Shown here in pieces: positions 17,979-26,244 of a stretch of 64,000 nucleotides of DNA. The first letter of the stretch is position 1. The number at the start of each line of letters is the position of its first letter. The notes under the pieces were generated by a model, which was not told where the DNA came from, made no database searches, and saw only the letters and a list, made by a program, of their open reading frames with translations. The DNA is from Blautia faecicola (GTDB lineage Bacteria; Bacillota; Clostridia; Lachnospirales; Lachnospiraceae), in the NCBI RefSeq assembly GCF_004123145.1, contig NZ_SDKC01000001.1, positions 1,135,501 through 1,199,500 of the forward strand. Reading direction: 5' to 3'. Made by a program: the position numbers and the translations under genes.

Positions 17979-19475
17979 ATGTCAGGAACAATCTGGGCCT
18001 TAGTCCCGCCCATCGTGGCGATCGCCCTGGCCTTATGGACCAAAGAAGTCTATTTATCACTACTCATCGGAATTCTGTCGGGAGCGCTGCTCTTTACAAA
18101 ATTCCACATCCTTGCCGCCACCCAGACCATGATAGAAGTCATGAACTGGAAAATCGGTGACAACGTGAACATTCTGCTCTTCCTGGTATTCCTTGGAATC
18201 ATCGTAGCCCTGATCACAAAATCAGGCGCTTCTCAATCCTATGGAGACTGGGCATCCAGAAAAATCAAATCCCAGAGAGGTGCACTGTTCTCAACCATGC
18301 TCCTCGGCGTAGTCATCTTTGTGGACGACTACTTCAACTGCCTGACCGTGGGAACTGTTATGCGCCCGGTCACAGACAAATACAAAGTAAGCCGCGCAAA
18401 ACTGGCTTACATCATCGACGCCACAGCAGCACCGGTCTGTATCATCGCACCGATCTCAAGCTGGGCGGCAGCAGTAGGATCCTCCCTGCCGGATGACTGC
18501 GCAATCGACGGATTTTCCTTATTTTTAAGAACCATTCCGTTCAATCTGTATGCGATCCTGACCATCATTTTCATGATCATCCTGATCGGTAAGAATTTTG
18601 ATTACGGTGCGATGGCAAAATACCATGCAGATCTGATAGGAAAAAAAGAAGAAACCGCGGACGGAGACGAAGAAATCAAAATTATTGGCAACGGAAAAGT
18701 CATCGACCTGATTCTGCCGATCATCGTACTGATCGTTCTTTGTATCAGCGCGATGCTGTATACCGGCGGTATCCTTGACGGAGCAGGAGTAGCCACAGCA
18801 TTTGCAGACTGTGATTCCTCACTGAGTCTGGTACTGGGTTCCTTCTTTACCCTGGTATTTATCTTCTTCTTTTATCTGCTCCGTAAGATCATTACCTTCA
18901 GCCAGTTCTGCGAAAGCTTTGTACAGGGATTCAAAGCCATGACACCGGCAATCATGATCCTGTCACTGGCATGGACGCTGTCCGGTATCTGCTCCGCGGA
19001 TTACCTGGCACTTGGAAACTTCGTAGGAAATGTGGTAAGCGGAAACGCTGTCATCGGTGTACTGCTTCCGGCACTGTTCTTCGCAGTAGCGATCGGACTT
19101 TCCTTCTCTACAGGAACATCCTGGGGAACTTTCGGTATCATGATCCCGATCGTAACAGCCGTGATCAATACCAACAACGTGTCCTTACTGGCACTGAACG
19201 TGGCAGCCGTACTGGCTGGTGCTGTATGCGGAGACCATATTTCTCCGATCTCAGATACCACCATCCTGGCATCCGCAGGTGCACAGTGTAACCATATTAA
19301 TCATGTGTCCACACAGATTCCGTATGCTATGACGGTAGCAGGCTGCTGCCTGGCCGGATATCTGGTCGGCGGATTCACTGGAAACGGCTGGCTGGCTCTG
19401 ATCGTAGGACTGGTGCTGGAACTGATCGTACTGGCAATGCTGATCAAAAAATGTGGAAAAGTAAATCTGGAGTAA
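17979..19475 (+). CDS. Na+/H+ antiporter, NhaC family
   Basis: A 498-residue polytopic membrane protein with about 11-13 hydrophobic helices. It has the family segments VVIFVDDYFNCLTVGTVMRP and SFSTGTSWGTFGIMIPI, and GDHISPISDTTILASAGAQCNH near the C-terminus. NhaC-type carriers exchange cytoplasmic Na+ for protons, and some relatives exchange organic substrates, so the exact solute is uncertain. I choose ATG 17979, because AAGGGGG lies 8 bases upstream; the in-frame ATG at 17961 would include that site. It ends 7 bases before trmO and probably shares its transcript. Confidence 0.9.
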   Translation: MSGTIWALVPPIVAIALALWTKEVYLSLLIGILSGALLFTKFHILAATQTMIEVMNWKIGDNVNILLFLVFLGIIVALITKSGASQSYGDWASRKIKSQRGALFSTMLLGVVIFVDDYFNCLTVGTVMRPVTDKYKVSRAKLAYIIDATAAPVCIIAPISSWAAAVGSSLPDDCAIDGFSLFLRTIPFNLYAILTIIFMIILIGKNFDYGAMAKYHADLIGKKEETADGDEEIKIIGNGKVIDLILPIIVLIVLCISAMLYTGGILDGAGVATAFADCDSSLSLVLGSFFTLVFIFFFYLLRKIITFSQFCESFVQGFKAMTPAIMILSLAWTLSGICSADYLALGNFVGNVVSGNAVIGVLLPALFFAVAIGLSFSTGTSWGTFGIMIPIVTAVINTNNVSLLALNVAAVLAGAVCGDHISPISDTTILASAGAQCNHINHVSTQIPYAMTVAGCCLAGYLVGGFTGNGWLALIVGLVLELIVLAMLIKKCGKVNLE

Positions 19476-19482
19476 ACGACAT

Positions 19483-20238
19483 ATGAATAACAACCAGAAT
19501 CAAAATCGATCCACTGGACCGATTATTGATATACAAGGCAACGAGACAACCGGGCGCATGATGCGTCCGGTTGCTTATATAAAAAGTGATTTTACAAGCA
19601 AATTCGGAATCCCCAGGCAGAGCGGTCTGACAGACCTTGAAGCCGAGATCCATTTTTATCCGGAATATCAGAACCCGGAGGCTGTGAGAGGACTGGAAGA
19701 ATACTCCCACCTCTGGCTGATCTGGGAATTTTCCCGGTCCATCCGAAAAGAATGGTCCCCAACCGTGCGTCCGCCAAAACTGGGAGGAAACACAAGAGTC
19801 GGCGTCTTTGCCACCCGATCCCCGTTTCGCCCCAATCCGATCGGACTTTCCAGTGTGCAACTGACAGACATTGCTCTGGATCCTCACGAAGGCCCGGTCA
19901 TTCATATCCAGGGCGCTGATCTTCTGGACGGAACCCCGATCTACGACATCAAACCCTACATCCCCTATGCCGACAGCCACCCGGAAGCCCGGGGAAGCTT
20001 CGCAACTGCTCATCGCGACGACCACCTTCAGGTACAATTCCCGCCGGAACTCCTGAACAAAGTTCCGCAATCAAAACAAAAACCCCTGATCCAGATCCTG
20101 TCTCTGGATCCCCGCCCCGCCTATCAGCAGGATCCCGAAAGAATCTACGGATTCCCCTTCGCCGGTCTGGAAATCAAGTTCCGCGTAGAAGAAGAAACCC
20201 TGTATGTATGCGAGGTAAATGAAGGAGAAAAAAAATAA
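19483..20238 (+). CDS. trmO: tRNA (adenine-N6)-methyltransferase TrmO-like, with an extra N-terminus
   Basis: TrmO methylates N6 of t6A37 in certain threonine tRNAs. The conserved part starts at about residue 27 (MRPVAYIKSDFTSKFGIPRQSGL) and includes LEEYSHLWLIWEF and RVGVFATRSPFRPNPIGLS, the SAM-binding and catalytic beta-barrel motifs. The first 26 residues have no counterpart in typical TrmO. They are encoded by a 49-bp segment that recurs in the leader at 42228, followed by an inverted repeat. ATG 19483 has GGAG 9 bases upstream; internal ATGs at 19558 and 19561 lack a clear site. It overlaps the next gene by one base. Confidence 0.9.
   Translation: MNNNQNQNRSTGPIIDIQGNETTGRMMRPVAYIKSDFTSKFGIPRQSGLTDLEAEIHFYPEYQNPEAVRGLEEYSHLWLIWEFSRSIRKEWSPTVRPPKLGGNTRVGVFATRSPFRPNPIGLSSVQLTDIALDPHEGPVIHIQGADLLDGTPIYDIKPYIPYADSHPEARGSFATAHRDDHLQVQFPPELLNKVPQSKQKPLIQILSLDPRPAYQQDPERIYGFPFAGLEIKFRVEEETLYVCEVNEGEKK
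19498..19546 (+). repeat. 49-bp repeated segment inside the 5' end of trmO
   Basis: This segment matches 42228-42276 at 43 of 49 positions. In both places it is followed directly by an inverted repeat with different sequence; here the arms are CAACCGGGCGCAT and ATGCGTCCGGTTG (19547-19573). It encodes residues 6-22 of the trmO product. Confidence 0.8.
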
Positions 20239-20618
20239 TGGAAGAAATCATCAGAAACTATTTTGCCTGCTGGCTGAACAAAGACGCGAAACCCCTGACC
20301 GATATATTTGCAGACAACATCATCTACAGCGAATGTTACGGTCCGGAATATCGGGGAATCCGGCAGATCCAACAGTGGTTTTATGACTGGAACCAAAAAG
20401 GAACTGTAGAAAAATGGGACATCAAACAGATCTACATCTGTCAGAACACAGCAATCGTTGAGTGGTATTTCCAGTGCGACTACTGCGACACTCCGGGAGC
20501 CTTTGACGGTGTAACCATCGCACAGTTCGATGAAAACAAAAAAATATACAATCTCAAAGAATTCGAGTCCAAATGCGAACACAAATATCCATACGGAATA
20601 ACCCAGAATAACTTTTAA
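20238..20618 (+). CDS. SnoaL-like / NTF2-fold protein
   Basis: A 126-residue protein with the NTF2-fold pattern: an N-terminal helix (IRNYFACWLNKDAKPLTDIFADNIIYSEC), RGIRQIQQWF, and beta-strands with aromatic residues (VEWYFQCDY, FDGVTIAQFDENKKIYNLKEFESK). This fold serves ketosteroid-isomerase-like enzymes, polyketide cyclases and plain ligand-binding proteins; the sequence does not say which. The start codon overlaps the trmO stop (TAATG), so it is translationally coupled to trmO. Confidence 0.8.
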   Translation: MEEIIRNYFACWLNKDAKPLTDIFADNIIYSECYGPEYRGIRQIQQWFYDWNQKGTVEKWDIKQIYICQNTAIVEWYFQCDYCDTPGAFDGVTIAQFDENKKIYNLKEFESKCEHKYPYGITQNNF

Positions 20619-20709
20619 AATAAGATTAAGATTTGTTCAGAAATGAATCAGAAAAGAGAGATAAACAATAGTTATCATTCGCAATCACACCTGAAAATCA
20701 GCCAAGCGT

Positions 20710-20907
20710 CAGAAGTGGAAGGGCGGACACGGCGGAACAGACAGCCTTTTGCTGGTGCTTTTAGCAAAGATGAGATCCAGTCCTTAGAAGAACTTGACAG
20801 TGAGCGGCTCTCCGCGAACTGGCATTATAGTTCTTCTTAGGACTTAGCTCGGATTTGCGTTACCAGCGGCTGTCTGTTCCGCCGTGTCCGCCTTTCCACT
20901 TCGTCCG
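20710..20907 (+). repeat. Long-hairpin element, copy 2
   Basis: A long inverted repeat with basal arms GAAGTGGAAGGGCGG... and ...CCGCCTTTCCACTTC. The middle stem is shared with copy 3 (GCTGGTGCTTTTAGC on the left, GCGTTACCAGC on the right), and the same GAGATCCAG / CTTAGCTC collar is present. Its apical part differs from copies 1 and 3 (TCCTTAGAAGAACT paired with AGTTCTTCTTAGGA). CGTCCG follows the right arm (20902-20907). It sits between the SnoaL-like gene and the next promoter; no gene overlaps it credibly. Confidence 0.85.
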
Positions 20908-20922
20908 TTTTGAACACTCCTC

Positions 20923-20950
20923 TTGCTTTCCGATAAGAAACCAGTATAAT
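20923..20950 (+). promoter_or_regulatory. Promoter upstream of the small membrane protein gene
   Basis: TTGCTT, 16-base spacer, TATAAT (20945-20950), about 30 bases before ATG 20981 and directly after the long-hairpin element. Confidence 0.65.
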
Positions 20951-20980
20951 AAAAGAAGCAAAACAAAAAAGGAGATTCCT

Positions 20981-21184
20981 ATGAAAAAACTACAACGCAT
21001 CCTGGCTATCCTCGGCGTAGTCCTCTTGCTGGCTCTCTACGCCTCCACTATGATCTTTGCCCTCTCAGGAAGTGAAAACTCCCTTGGCTGGTTCAAAGCC
21101 TCTATTGCAGCAACGATCATCGTACCGGTATTATTGTATGCCTACATGATGATCTACCGTTATCTGAAAAACAGAAACAAATAA
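20981..21184 (+). CDS. Small two-helix membrane protein
   Basis: A 67-residue protein with a basic start (MKKLQR), a first helix (ILAILGVVLLLALYASTMIFAL), a short hydrophilic loop (SGSENSLGW), a second helix (ASIAATIIVPVLLYAYMMI) and a basic tail (YRYLKNRNK). AAAAGGAGA precedes ATG 20981. Such short proteins are common in clostridia and have no assigned function. It leads a set of small genes continuing with the HAD hydrolase 38 bases downstream. Confidence 0.8.
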   Translation: MKKLQRILAILGVVLLLALYASTMIFALSGSENSLGWFKASIAATIIVPVLLYAYMMIYRYLKNRNK

Positions 21185-21221
21185 AGTGAAAAATAATACA
21201 CAGAAAAGAGGAAAGAGAAAC

Positions 21222-21836
21222 ATGATAAAAAATATCGTTTTTGATGTCGGGCAGGTTCTGATGTCTTATACTCCGGAAAACTATCTGAAGAACCTTGGAT
21301 TTTCAGAAAAAACAGTAGAGACTCTGCGTAAGGTGATCTTTGAAAGTACGCTGTGGGAAGCATCTGACCGCGGGATACTTTCAACAGAAGAAATCTGGAA
21401 TGGCTTTCGAAAAAATGCACCGGGATTTGAAAAAGAAGTGCAGATGGTATATGACAATCTTGGTGATGTGGTGGAACTGATGCCATACGTCGAAGGCTGG
21501 ATAAAAAACCTGAAAGAACAGGGATACCATCTTTATATCCTGTCTAACTATGCGGAGCATACGTATCAGCTGTCCAGCCACAAGATGAAATTTCTGCCCT
21601 ACATGGACGGAACATTGTTTTCTTATGTTTATAAAATGGCAAAACCGGATCGAGAGATTTATGAAAAACTCTGCACGATGTATCAACTCAATCCTAGGGA
21701 AACCGTATTCTTTGATGACCGGGAAGACAACATCGCAGGAGCCGGAGCCTGTGGGATCCACGGCATTCTGTTTCAGAACCATGAACAGGCAAAAAAAGAC
21801 CTGGAAACGTTGCTGAAAAGAGAAAATGGAAAGTAA
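21222..21836 (+). CDS. HAD-family hydrolase
   Basis: A 204-residue haloacid dehalogenase-type phosphatase. Motif I is FDVGQVL, with the nucleophile Asp but Gly at the +2 position, as in YihX-type sugar phosphatases. Motif II is ILSNYAE, motif III is a Lys in MAKPDREIYEKL, and motif IV is FFDDREDNIAGA. A helical cap lies between motifs I and II. Substrate not predictable. ATG 21222 follows GGAAAGAG; an upstream in-frame ATG at 21186 has no site. Confidence 0.9.
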   Translation: MIKNIVFDVGQVLMSYTPENYLKNLGFSEKTVETLRKVIFESTLWEASDRGILSTEEIWNGFRKNAPGFEKEVQMVYDNLGDVVELMPYVEGWIKNLKEQGYHLYILSNYAEHTYQLSSHKMKFLPYMDGTLFSYVYKMAKPDREIYEKLCTMYQLNPRETVFFDDREDNIAGAGACGIHGILFQNHEQAKKDLETLLKRENGK

Positions 21837-22041
21837 AATGAAATAACATAACATGTATTTTATAAAGATACTCCTTCAGCTTACATAACAAAAATTTTAG
21901 AAAAAATTCAGATGCCGATCCTTGTAATACTCAGGAAAGTAGTATACAGTAAACATGTTGACAAAACGACATCTGGAATAAAGATGTTGAATACCGGAAA
22001 AATTAAAAAAGCGGGCAGATGGAAAGGCGGGAAACAATATC

Positions 22042-22578
22042 ATGTTAGATTATAAAATCATGTATGTCAGTCACACGGGAAACACCCAGCGGCTGGCAGT
22101 TTGTATTTATCAGAGTTTACAACAGCTTGGTAACGGAGATATCGAGGAAATCAACTGCAATACGGAACCTGGGAAAAGCCCTCTTTTGTATGTGGGATTT
22201 TGTGTGGAAAAAGGAGACTGCCCCATCGAAGTGCAGGAACTTCTGAAAAAAGTACATAACAGTCAGATCGCACTGTTTGGAACCTGCGGATTCGGGCAGA
22301 GTCAGGAATACTATGACAGAATTGTGGAAAATGTAAAACAGTGGATTCCGAAAGACAACAGCTGTCTGGGGGCTTTTCTCTGCATGGGAAAGATGCCGAT
22401 GCAGGTACGAAAACGTTATGAAGTCATGGAAGAGAATCCGGAGCAGAGAGAAAAAGCACAGATGCTGATCCGAAACTTTGATAAAGCGTTGCTGCACCCG
22501 GACGATGCAGATATACAGAATGCAGTTGCATTTGCCAGGGAAGCATGGGAAAAAGCAGAAAGCTGCACAGATATGTGA
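22042..22578 (+). CDS. Flavodoxin-like protein
   Basis: A 178-residue flavodoxin-fold protein. The FMN phosphate loop is SHTGNTQRLA near the N-terminus, FGTCGFGQSQEYYDRI forms the second FMN loop, and a helical C-terminal tail follows (MLIRNFDKALLHPDDADIQNAVAFAREAW). Flavodoxin-like proteins carry electrons between anaerobic reductases; no partner enzyme is adjacent. Its start ATG 22042 is preceded by GGCGGGAAAC. The gap to the previous gene (205 bases) shows no clear terminator. Confidence 0.85.
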   Translation: MLDYKIMYVSHTGNTQRLAVCIYQSLQQLGNGDIEEINCNTEPGKSPLLYVGFCVEKGDCPIEVQELLKKVHNSQIALFGTCGFGQSQEYYDRIVENVKQWIPKDNSCLGAFLCMGKMPMQVRKRYEVMEENPEQREKAQMLIRNFDKALLHPDDADIQNAVAFAREAWEKAESCTDM

Positions 22579-22627
22579 GAAAGAGCTGAGAATGTGGTGA
22601 CAGTAAAAAAAGAACGGGGAGAAAACA

Positions 22628-23032
22628 ATGAATAACTGGAGAGACAAACTATATCGATTTATGCAGGGCAGGTACGGAAGAATAGATGAACTGGGAAGAT
22701 TTCTGATGTATCTGCTGTTCGGACTTCTGCTCGTATCCTTCTTTGTGAGAAGTTCAATCTTTTCCCTGCTGATTCTGCTCGTATTGATCTATGATTACTA
22801 TCGTATTCTTTCCAAAGATATCTCTGCGAGATACCAGGAAAATCAGCATTATATCCAGGCACGTGAAAAAGTAAGAACAAAATGGAACAAACTGACCGGA
22901 AGTCACAGAGACAGCACCCATCGAATTTACAAATGTCCGACCTGCGGACAAAAAGTCCGGGTACCAAAAGGAAAAGGAAAAATATCGATTCACTGTCCAA
23001 ATTGCAACTGTAATTTTATCAAACGCACCTGA
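22628..23032 (+). CDS. Membrane protein with C-terminal zinc ribbon
   Basis: A 134-residue protein. Two adjacent hydrophobic helices (about residues 24-58, MYLLFGLLLVSFFVRSSIFSLLILLVLIYDY) are followed by a basic linker and a CPTCGQ...HCPNCNC ribbon at the C-terminus. It lies between the flavodoxin-like gene and the DUF5685/J-domain pair, in the same orientation with gaps of 50-60 bases. Function unknown; the ribbon probably binds zinc for protein or nucleic-acid contact. Confidence 0.8.
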   Translation: MNNWRDKLYRFMQGRYGRIDELGRFLMYLLFGLLLVSFFVRSSIFSLLILLVLIYDYYRILSKDISARYQENQHYIQAREKVRTKWNKLTGSHRDSTHRIYKCPTCGQKVRVPKGKGKISIHCPNCNCNFIKRT

Positions 23033-23095
23033 TTAATTTTATGAAGTGGATGAACAGATCATAAACAGACAAACAAAGAAAAGAGGTGAGGAAGG

Positions 23096-23932
23096 ATGTT
23101 TGGCTACGTTACAACCAATATGGAAGAAATGAAGATCAAAGACTACCGGATCTATCATGGATTTTACTGCGGAGTCTGCCAGGATCTAAAAGAAGGTCAC
23201 GGACAAACTTCCAGGGTTACTCTGACGTATGATGTGACCTTTCTCGGAATTTTGCTGACCGGCCTGTATGAGACGGAAACAAAGCGGGAAGAGCACTTCT
23301 GTGCCATGCATCCGTTCAAAAAGCATCTCTGTCTGAGAAACCAGTGGACTGCCTATGCGGCGGATATGAATGTACTGTTGAGTTATTATAATCTGTTAGA
23401 CGACTGGGAGGACGAGAAAAAACCGGTTCCTCTTATACTTGCATCAGCATTAAAAAAAGACGTAAAACGTTTAAAGGAAAAATATCCGCGGCAGGCGAGA
23501 GCAATCGAAACCTATCTGCAAAAGCTGAAAGCATGTGAGCAGGAAGCGAGTACGGATCTTGACAGGGCAGCAGCAGATACGGGAGAGATGCTTGGTGAAA
23601 TCTATGTCTGGAAAGAAGATGTCTGGGCAGATACAATGCGAAAGATCGGTTGTGCCATGGGAAGATTCATCTACCGGATGGATGCCTATGAGGATCTTGA
23701 AAAAGACAGAAAAAAAGGAAACTATAACCCATGGAAGCCGATCGCACAGGAAAAAGACTTTGGTGACCGGGCCAGACAGATTCTGATGATGGAAGCGGCT
23801 GAAGCTTCTCGCCAATTTGAAAAACTTCCGATCATAGAATATGTGGACATTTTGCGAAATATATTGTATTCTGGTATCTGGACAAAATATGACAGAATAA
23901 AGTCCCGGGAAAAAGAGACGAGGAGAAAATAA
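23096..23932 (+). CDS. DUF5685-family protein with two acidic motifs
   Basis: A 278-residue, largely helical protein that I recognise as DUF5685-like. It starts with MFGYVTTNMEEMKIKDYRIYHGFYCGVC, where two cysteines are conserved in such proteins. Two acidic motifs stand out: LDDWEDE (residues 101-107) and DAYEDLEKDRKKGNYNP (196-212). Their spacing and form recall the paired Mg-binding motifs of class I isoprenyl and terpene synthases, but this resemblance is by eye only. GAGGTGAGG precedes the start. The J-domain gene begins 3 bases after its stop, so the two products probably act together. Confidence 0.75.
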   Translation: MFGYVTTNMEEMKIKDYRIYHGFYCGVCQDLKEGHGQTSRVTLTYDVTFLGILLTGLYETETKREEHFCAMHPFKKHLCLRNQWTAYAADMNVLLSYYNLLDDWEDEKKPVPLILASALKKDVKRLKEKYPRQARAIETYLQKLKACEQEASTDLDRAAADTGEMLGEIYVWKEDVWADTMRKIGCAMGRFIYRMDAYEDLEKDRKKGNYNPWKPIAQEKDFGDRARQILMMEAAEASRQFEKLPIIEYVDILRNILYSGIWTKYDRIKSREKETRRK

Positions 23933-23935
23933 GGA

Positions 23936-24556
23936 ATGTTGGATCCATACAGCGTCCTTGGTGTATCGCGAGATGCAAGCATGGACGAAATCAAAAAAGC
24001 ATACCGGAAGCTAAGCAGAAAATATCATCCGGATGCGAATATCAATAATCCCAATAAAGAGCAGGCGGAAGAGATGTTCAAACAGGTACAGCAGGCTTAT
24101 GATCAGATCGTGAGGGAACGGGAACAGGGAACTTCTCAAAACTCCTGGTACGGTGGTTATCAGTCCGGAGGGTATCAGACACAGGATGATCAGCGTTCCA
24201 TGGAGATGCGTGCGGCGGTGAACTACATCAATGCCGGTCATTACCGGGAGGCTTTAAATGTCCTGGAAAGGATGCAGGAAAAAAATGGAGAATGGTATTA
24301 TTATCATGCCATTGCAAGTGCCGGAGCGGGAAATACAGCAAGTGCTATGGAGGATGCCAGAACAGCGATGGAGATGGAACCGGGCAACCTGATGTATCAG
24401 AGACTTTATCAGCAGCTGCAGTCTCAGGGACAGTGGTATCAGAATATGAGTACCGGATACGGCTATCAGAAACCGGGAGAAGGTATGGGAAACTGGTGCT
24501 GCCAGTGCCTGTGCATGAATATGCTCTGTCCGGGCTGTTGTTGTATGCCCTGTTAG
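23936..24556 (+). CDS. J-domain protein with TPR-like region and Cys-rich tail
   Basis: A 206-residue protein. An N-terminal J domain (residues 1-65) has the HPD motif at 31-33 that stimulates Hsp70/DnaK. A Gly/Tyr/Gln-rich linker follows, then a TPR-like pair of helices (about residues 95-160, [20 protein letters not shown] and [26 protein letters not shown]). It ends in a tail with nine cysteines in the last 19 residues (from CCQCLC to the final Cys). It lacks the zinc-finger and C-terminal domains of classical DnaJ, so it is a specialised co-chaperone, probably for the adjacent DUF5685 protein. Confidence 0.88.
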   Translation: MLDPYSVLGVSRDASMDEIKKAYRKLSRKYHPDANINNPNKEQAEEMFKQVQQAYDQIVREREQGTSQNSWYGGYQSGGYQTQDDQRSMEMRAAVNYINAGHYREALNVLERMQEKNGEWYYYHAIASAGAGNTASAMEDARTAMEMEPGNLMYQRLYQQLQSQGQWYQNMSTGYGYQKPGEGMGNWCCQCLCMNMLCPGCCCMPC

Positions 24557-24709
24557 TATTTTGGTAACTATTCAGTAGCCACTGTCCCGCGAGGTGTTTT
24601 GACATGAATATGTCAAAATCCCGAGACATACAAGCCAAAATGTCATCACCGAAGGTTTAAATGCATTTTGGCTCGTAACTGTGAAGGTACTGAACAGTTA
24701 CGTATTTTG
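24556..24709. mobile_element. Miniature inverted-repeat transposon, copy 1, with target duplication
   Basis: The element spans 24564-24701 (138 bp). Its left end GTAACTATTCAGTA and right end TACTGAACAGTTAC are inverted with one mismatch. It is flanked by 8-bp direct repeats GTATTTTG (24556-24563 and 24702-24709). It contains internal hairpins (TTTTGACA/TGTCAAAA and GCCAAAATG/CATTTTGGC) but no coding sequence. GTAA ends with an 8-bp duplication are typical of the IS66 family, which could mobilise it. The left duplication overlaps the stop codon of the J-domain gene. Confidence 0.88.
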
Positions 24710-24737
24710 TAAAAATCTATATGAGGGAGAAAGATGA

Positions 24738-26111
24738 ATGAAGGAACGAGAAAAATTAAAGTCGCGTATGGGATTTATCCTGATATCTGCCGGATGTGCC
24801 ATCGGAATCGGTAATGTCTGGAAATTTCCTTATATTGCAGGAAAAGGCGGCGGCGGTGCGTTTGTACTGTGTTACCTGATCTTTCTGGTGATTCTGGGAC
24901 TGCCGGTTATGACTATGGAGTTTGCCGTTGGCAGAGCCAGCCAGAAAAGTCCGGTAAAAGCTTATCAGGCATTGGAAAAACCGGGGCAGAAATGGCATAT
25001 TCACGGCTACATCACCGTGATTGGCTGTTATCTGCTGATGATGTTTTATACAACTGTATCAGGATGGATGCTGCACTATTTTTATCTGACAGCAACCGGT
25101 AAGTTTGCAGGACTTGATGCAGATCAGGTCGGCGGAGTATTTAATGAGATGTTGTCGCAGCCGCTTGTTATGGCGTTCTGGATGATCGTTGTAGTGGCCA
25201 TTGGTATCTTTGTATGTTCCAGAGGGCTGCAGAATGGTCTGGAGAAAATCACAAAAGTAATGATGATTGCACTGCTTGCCATCATGGTAGTGCTGGCGAT
25301 CAACAGTATCATGATGGACGGAGCGGCAGAAGGTCTGAAGTTTTATCTGATTCCGGACTTTGGAAGAATGAAAGAACTGGGCATCGGCTATACCATTGTA
25401 ACGGCGATGAATCAGGCATTCTTTACCCTGAGCCTTGGTATCGGAGCTATGGCGATCTTCGGAAGCTATATCGGAAAGGAAAGATCACTGCTTGGGGAAT
25501 CTGCAAATATTGCGATTCTGGATACATTTGTGGCAATCGTATCCGGTCTGATCATTTTTCCGGCATGCTTTACCTTCGGAGTAAGTCCGACATCCGGACC
25601 GAGCCTGATCTTTATTACCCTGCCGAATATCTTCAACCATATTCCGATGGGAAGACTGTGGGGAAGTTTGTTCTTTATTTTTATGACCTTTGCGGCATTC
25701 TCTACAGTACTGGCAGTTTTTGAAAATATTATATCCTGTGTGATGGAACTGACCGGATGGAGCAGAAAAAAGAGCAGTCTTGTGAATCTGTTTGGGATTA
25801 TCCTCTTGTCATTGCCATGTGTTCTGGGATATAATGTATGGAGCTGGGATGGATTTTCCATCTTTGGCGGTGCAGTATTAGACCTGGAAGATTTTCTGGT
25901 AAGTAACATTTTACTGCCATTGGGATCTCTGGTATATCTGCTGTTTTGTACCAGCCGTTACGGATGGGGCTGGAAAAACTTCAAAGCAGAAGCCAACACA
26001 GGAAAAGGTTTCAAGATGCAGGAGTGGATGCGTGTGTATCTGTCTTACATCCTGCCGCTGATGATCTTATTTATCTTTGGTTATGGCATCTATGACAAAT
26101 TCTTTGCTTAA
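24738..26111 (+). CDS. Sodium-dependent transporter, NSS (SNF) family
   Basis: A 457-residue polytopic protein with the LeuT-type first helix LISAGCAIGIGNVWKFPYIAGKGGGGAFVLCYL, in which the unwound GIGN segment binds Na+ and substrate. Later helices fit the 11-12 helix bacterial NSS fold. These carriers take up amino acids or amines with Na+; the substrate cannot be told from sequence. ATG 24738 follows GAGGGAG. The miniature transposon lies directly upstream, and a terminator follows. Confidence 0.93.
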   Translation: MKEREKLKSRMGFILISAGCAIGIGNVWKFPYIAGKGGGGAFVLCYLIFLVILGLPVMTMEFAVGRASQKSPVKAYQALEKPGQKWHIHGYITVIGCYLLMMFYTTVSGWMLHYFYLTATGKFAGLDADQVGGVFNEMLSQPLVMAFWMIVVVAIGIFVCSRGLQNGLEKITKVMMIALLAIMVVLAINSIMMDGAAEGLKFYLIPDFGRMKELGIGYTIVTAMNQAFFTLSLGIGAMAIFGSYIGKERSLLGESANIAILDTFVAIVSGLIIFPACFTFGVSPTSGPSLIFITLPNIFNHIPMGRLWGSLFFIFMTFAAFSTVLAVFENIISCVMELTGWSRKKSSLVNLFGIILLSLPCVLGYNVWSWDGFSIFGGAVLDLEDFLVSNILLPLGSLVYLLFCTSRYGWGWKNFKAEANTGKGFKMQEWMRVYLSYILPLMILFIFGYGIYDKFFA

Positions 26112-26145
26112 AACAAACAGAGGTATTAGCGAATAGATGTGAAGG

Positions 26146-26193
26146 AAACCCCTTAGTAACGGAACAAAAGGAACGTTACTAAGGGGTTTTTCG
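26146..26193 (+). terminator. Terminator after the NSS transporter gene
   Basis: AACCCCTTAGTAACG pairs with CGTTACTAAGGGGTT around an A-rich loop and is followed by TTTTCG. Confidence 0.9.
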
Positions 26194-26244
26194 TGTTACG
26201 AGGAAGGAAAAATATCTGGCGCAAAGACGGGGAGGTGATGCGGG

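Noticed and set aside
20643-20840. Open frame of 65 codons across hairpin copy 2
   Set aside because: It has no ribosome binding site and runs through the inverted repeat; the sequence is better explained as a structured element.
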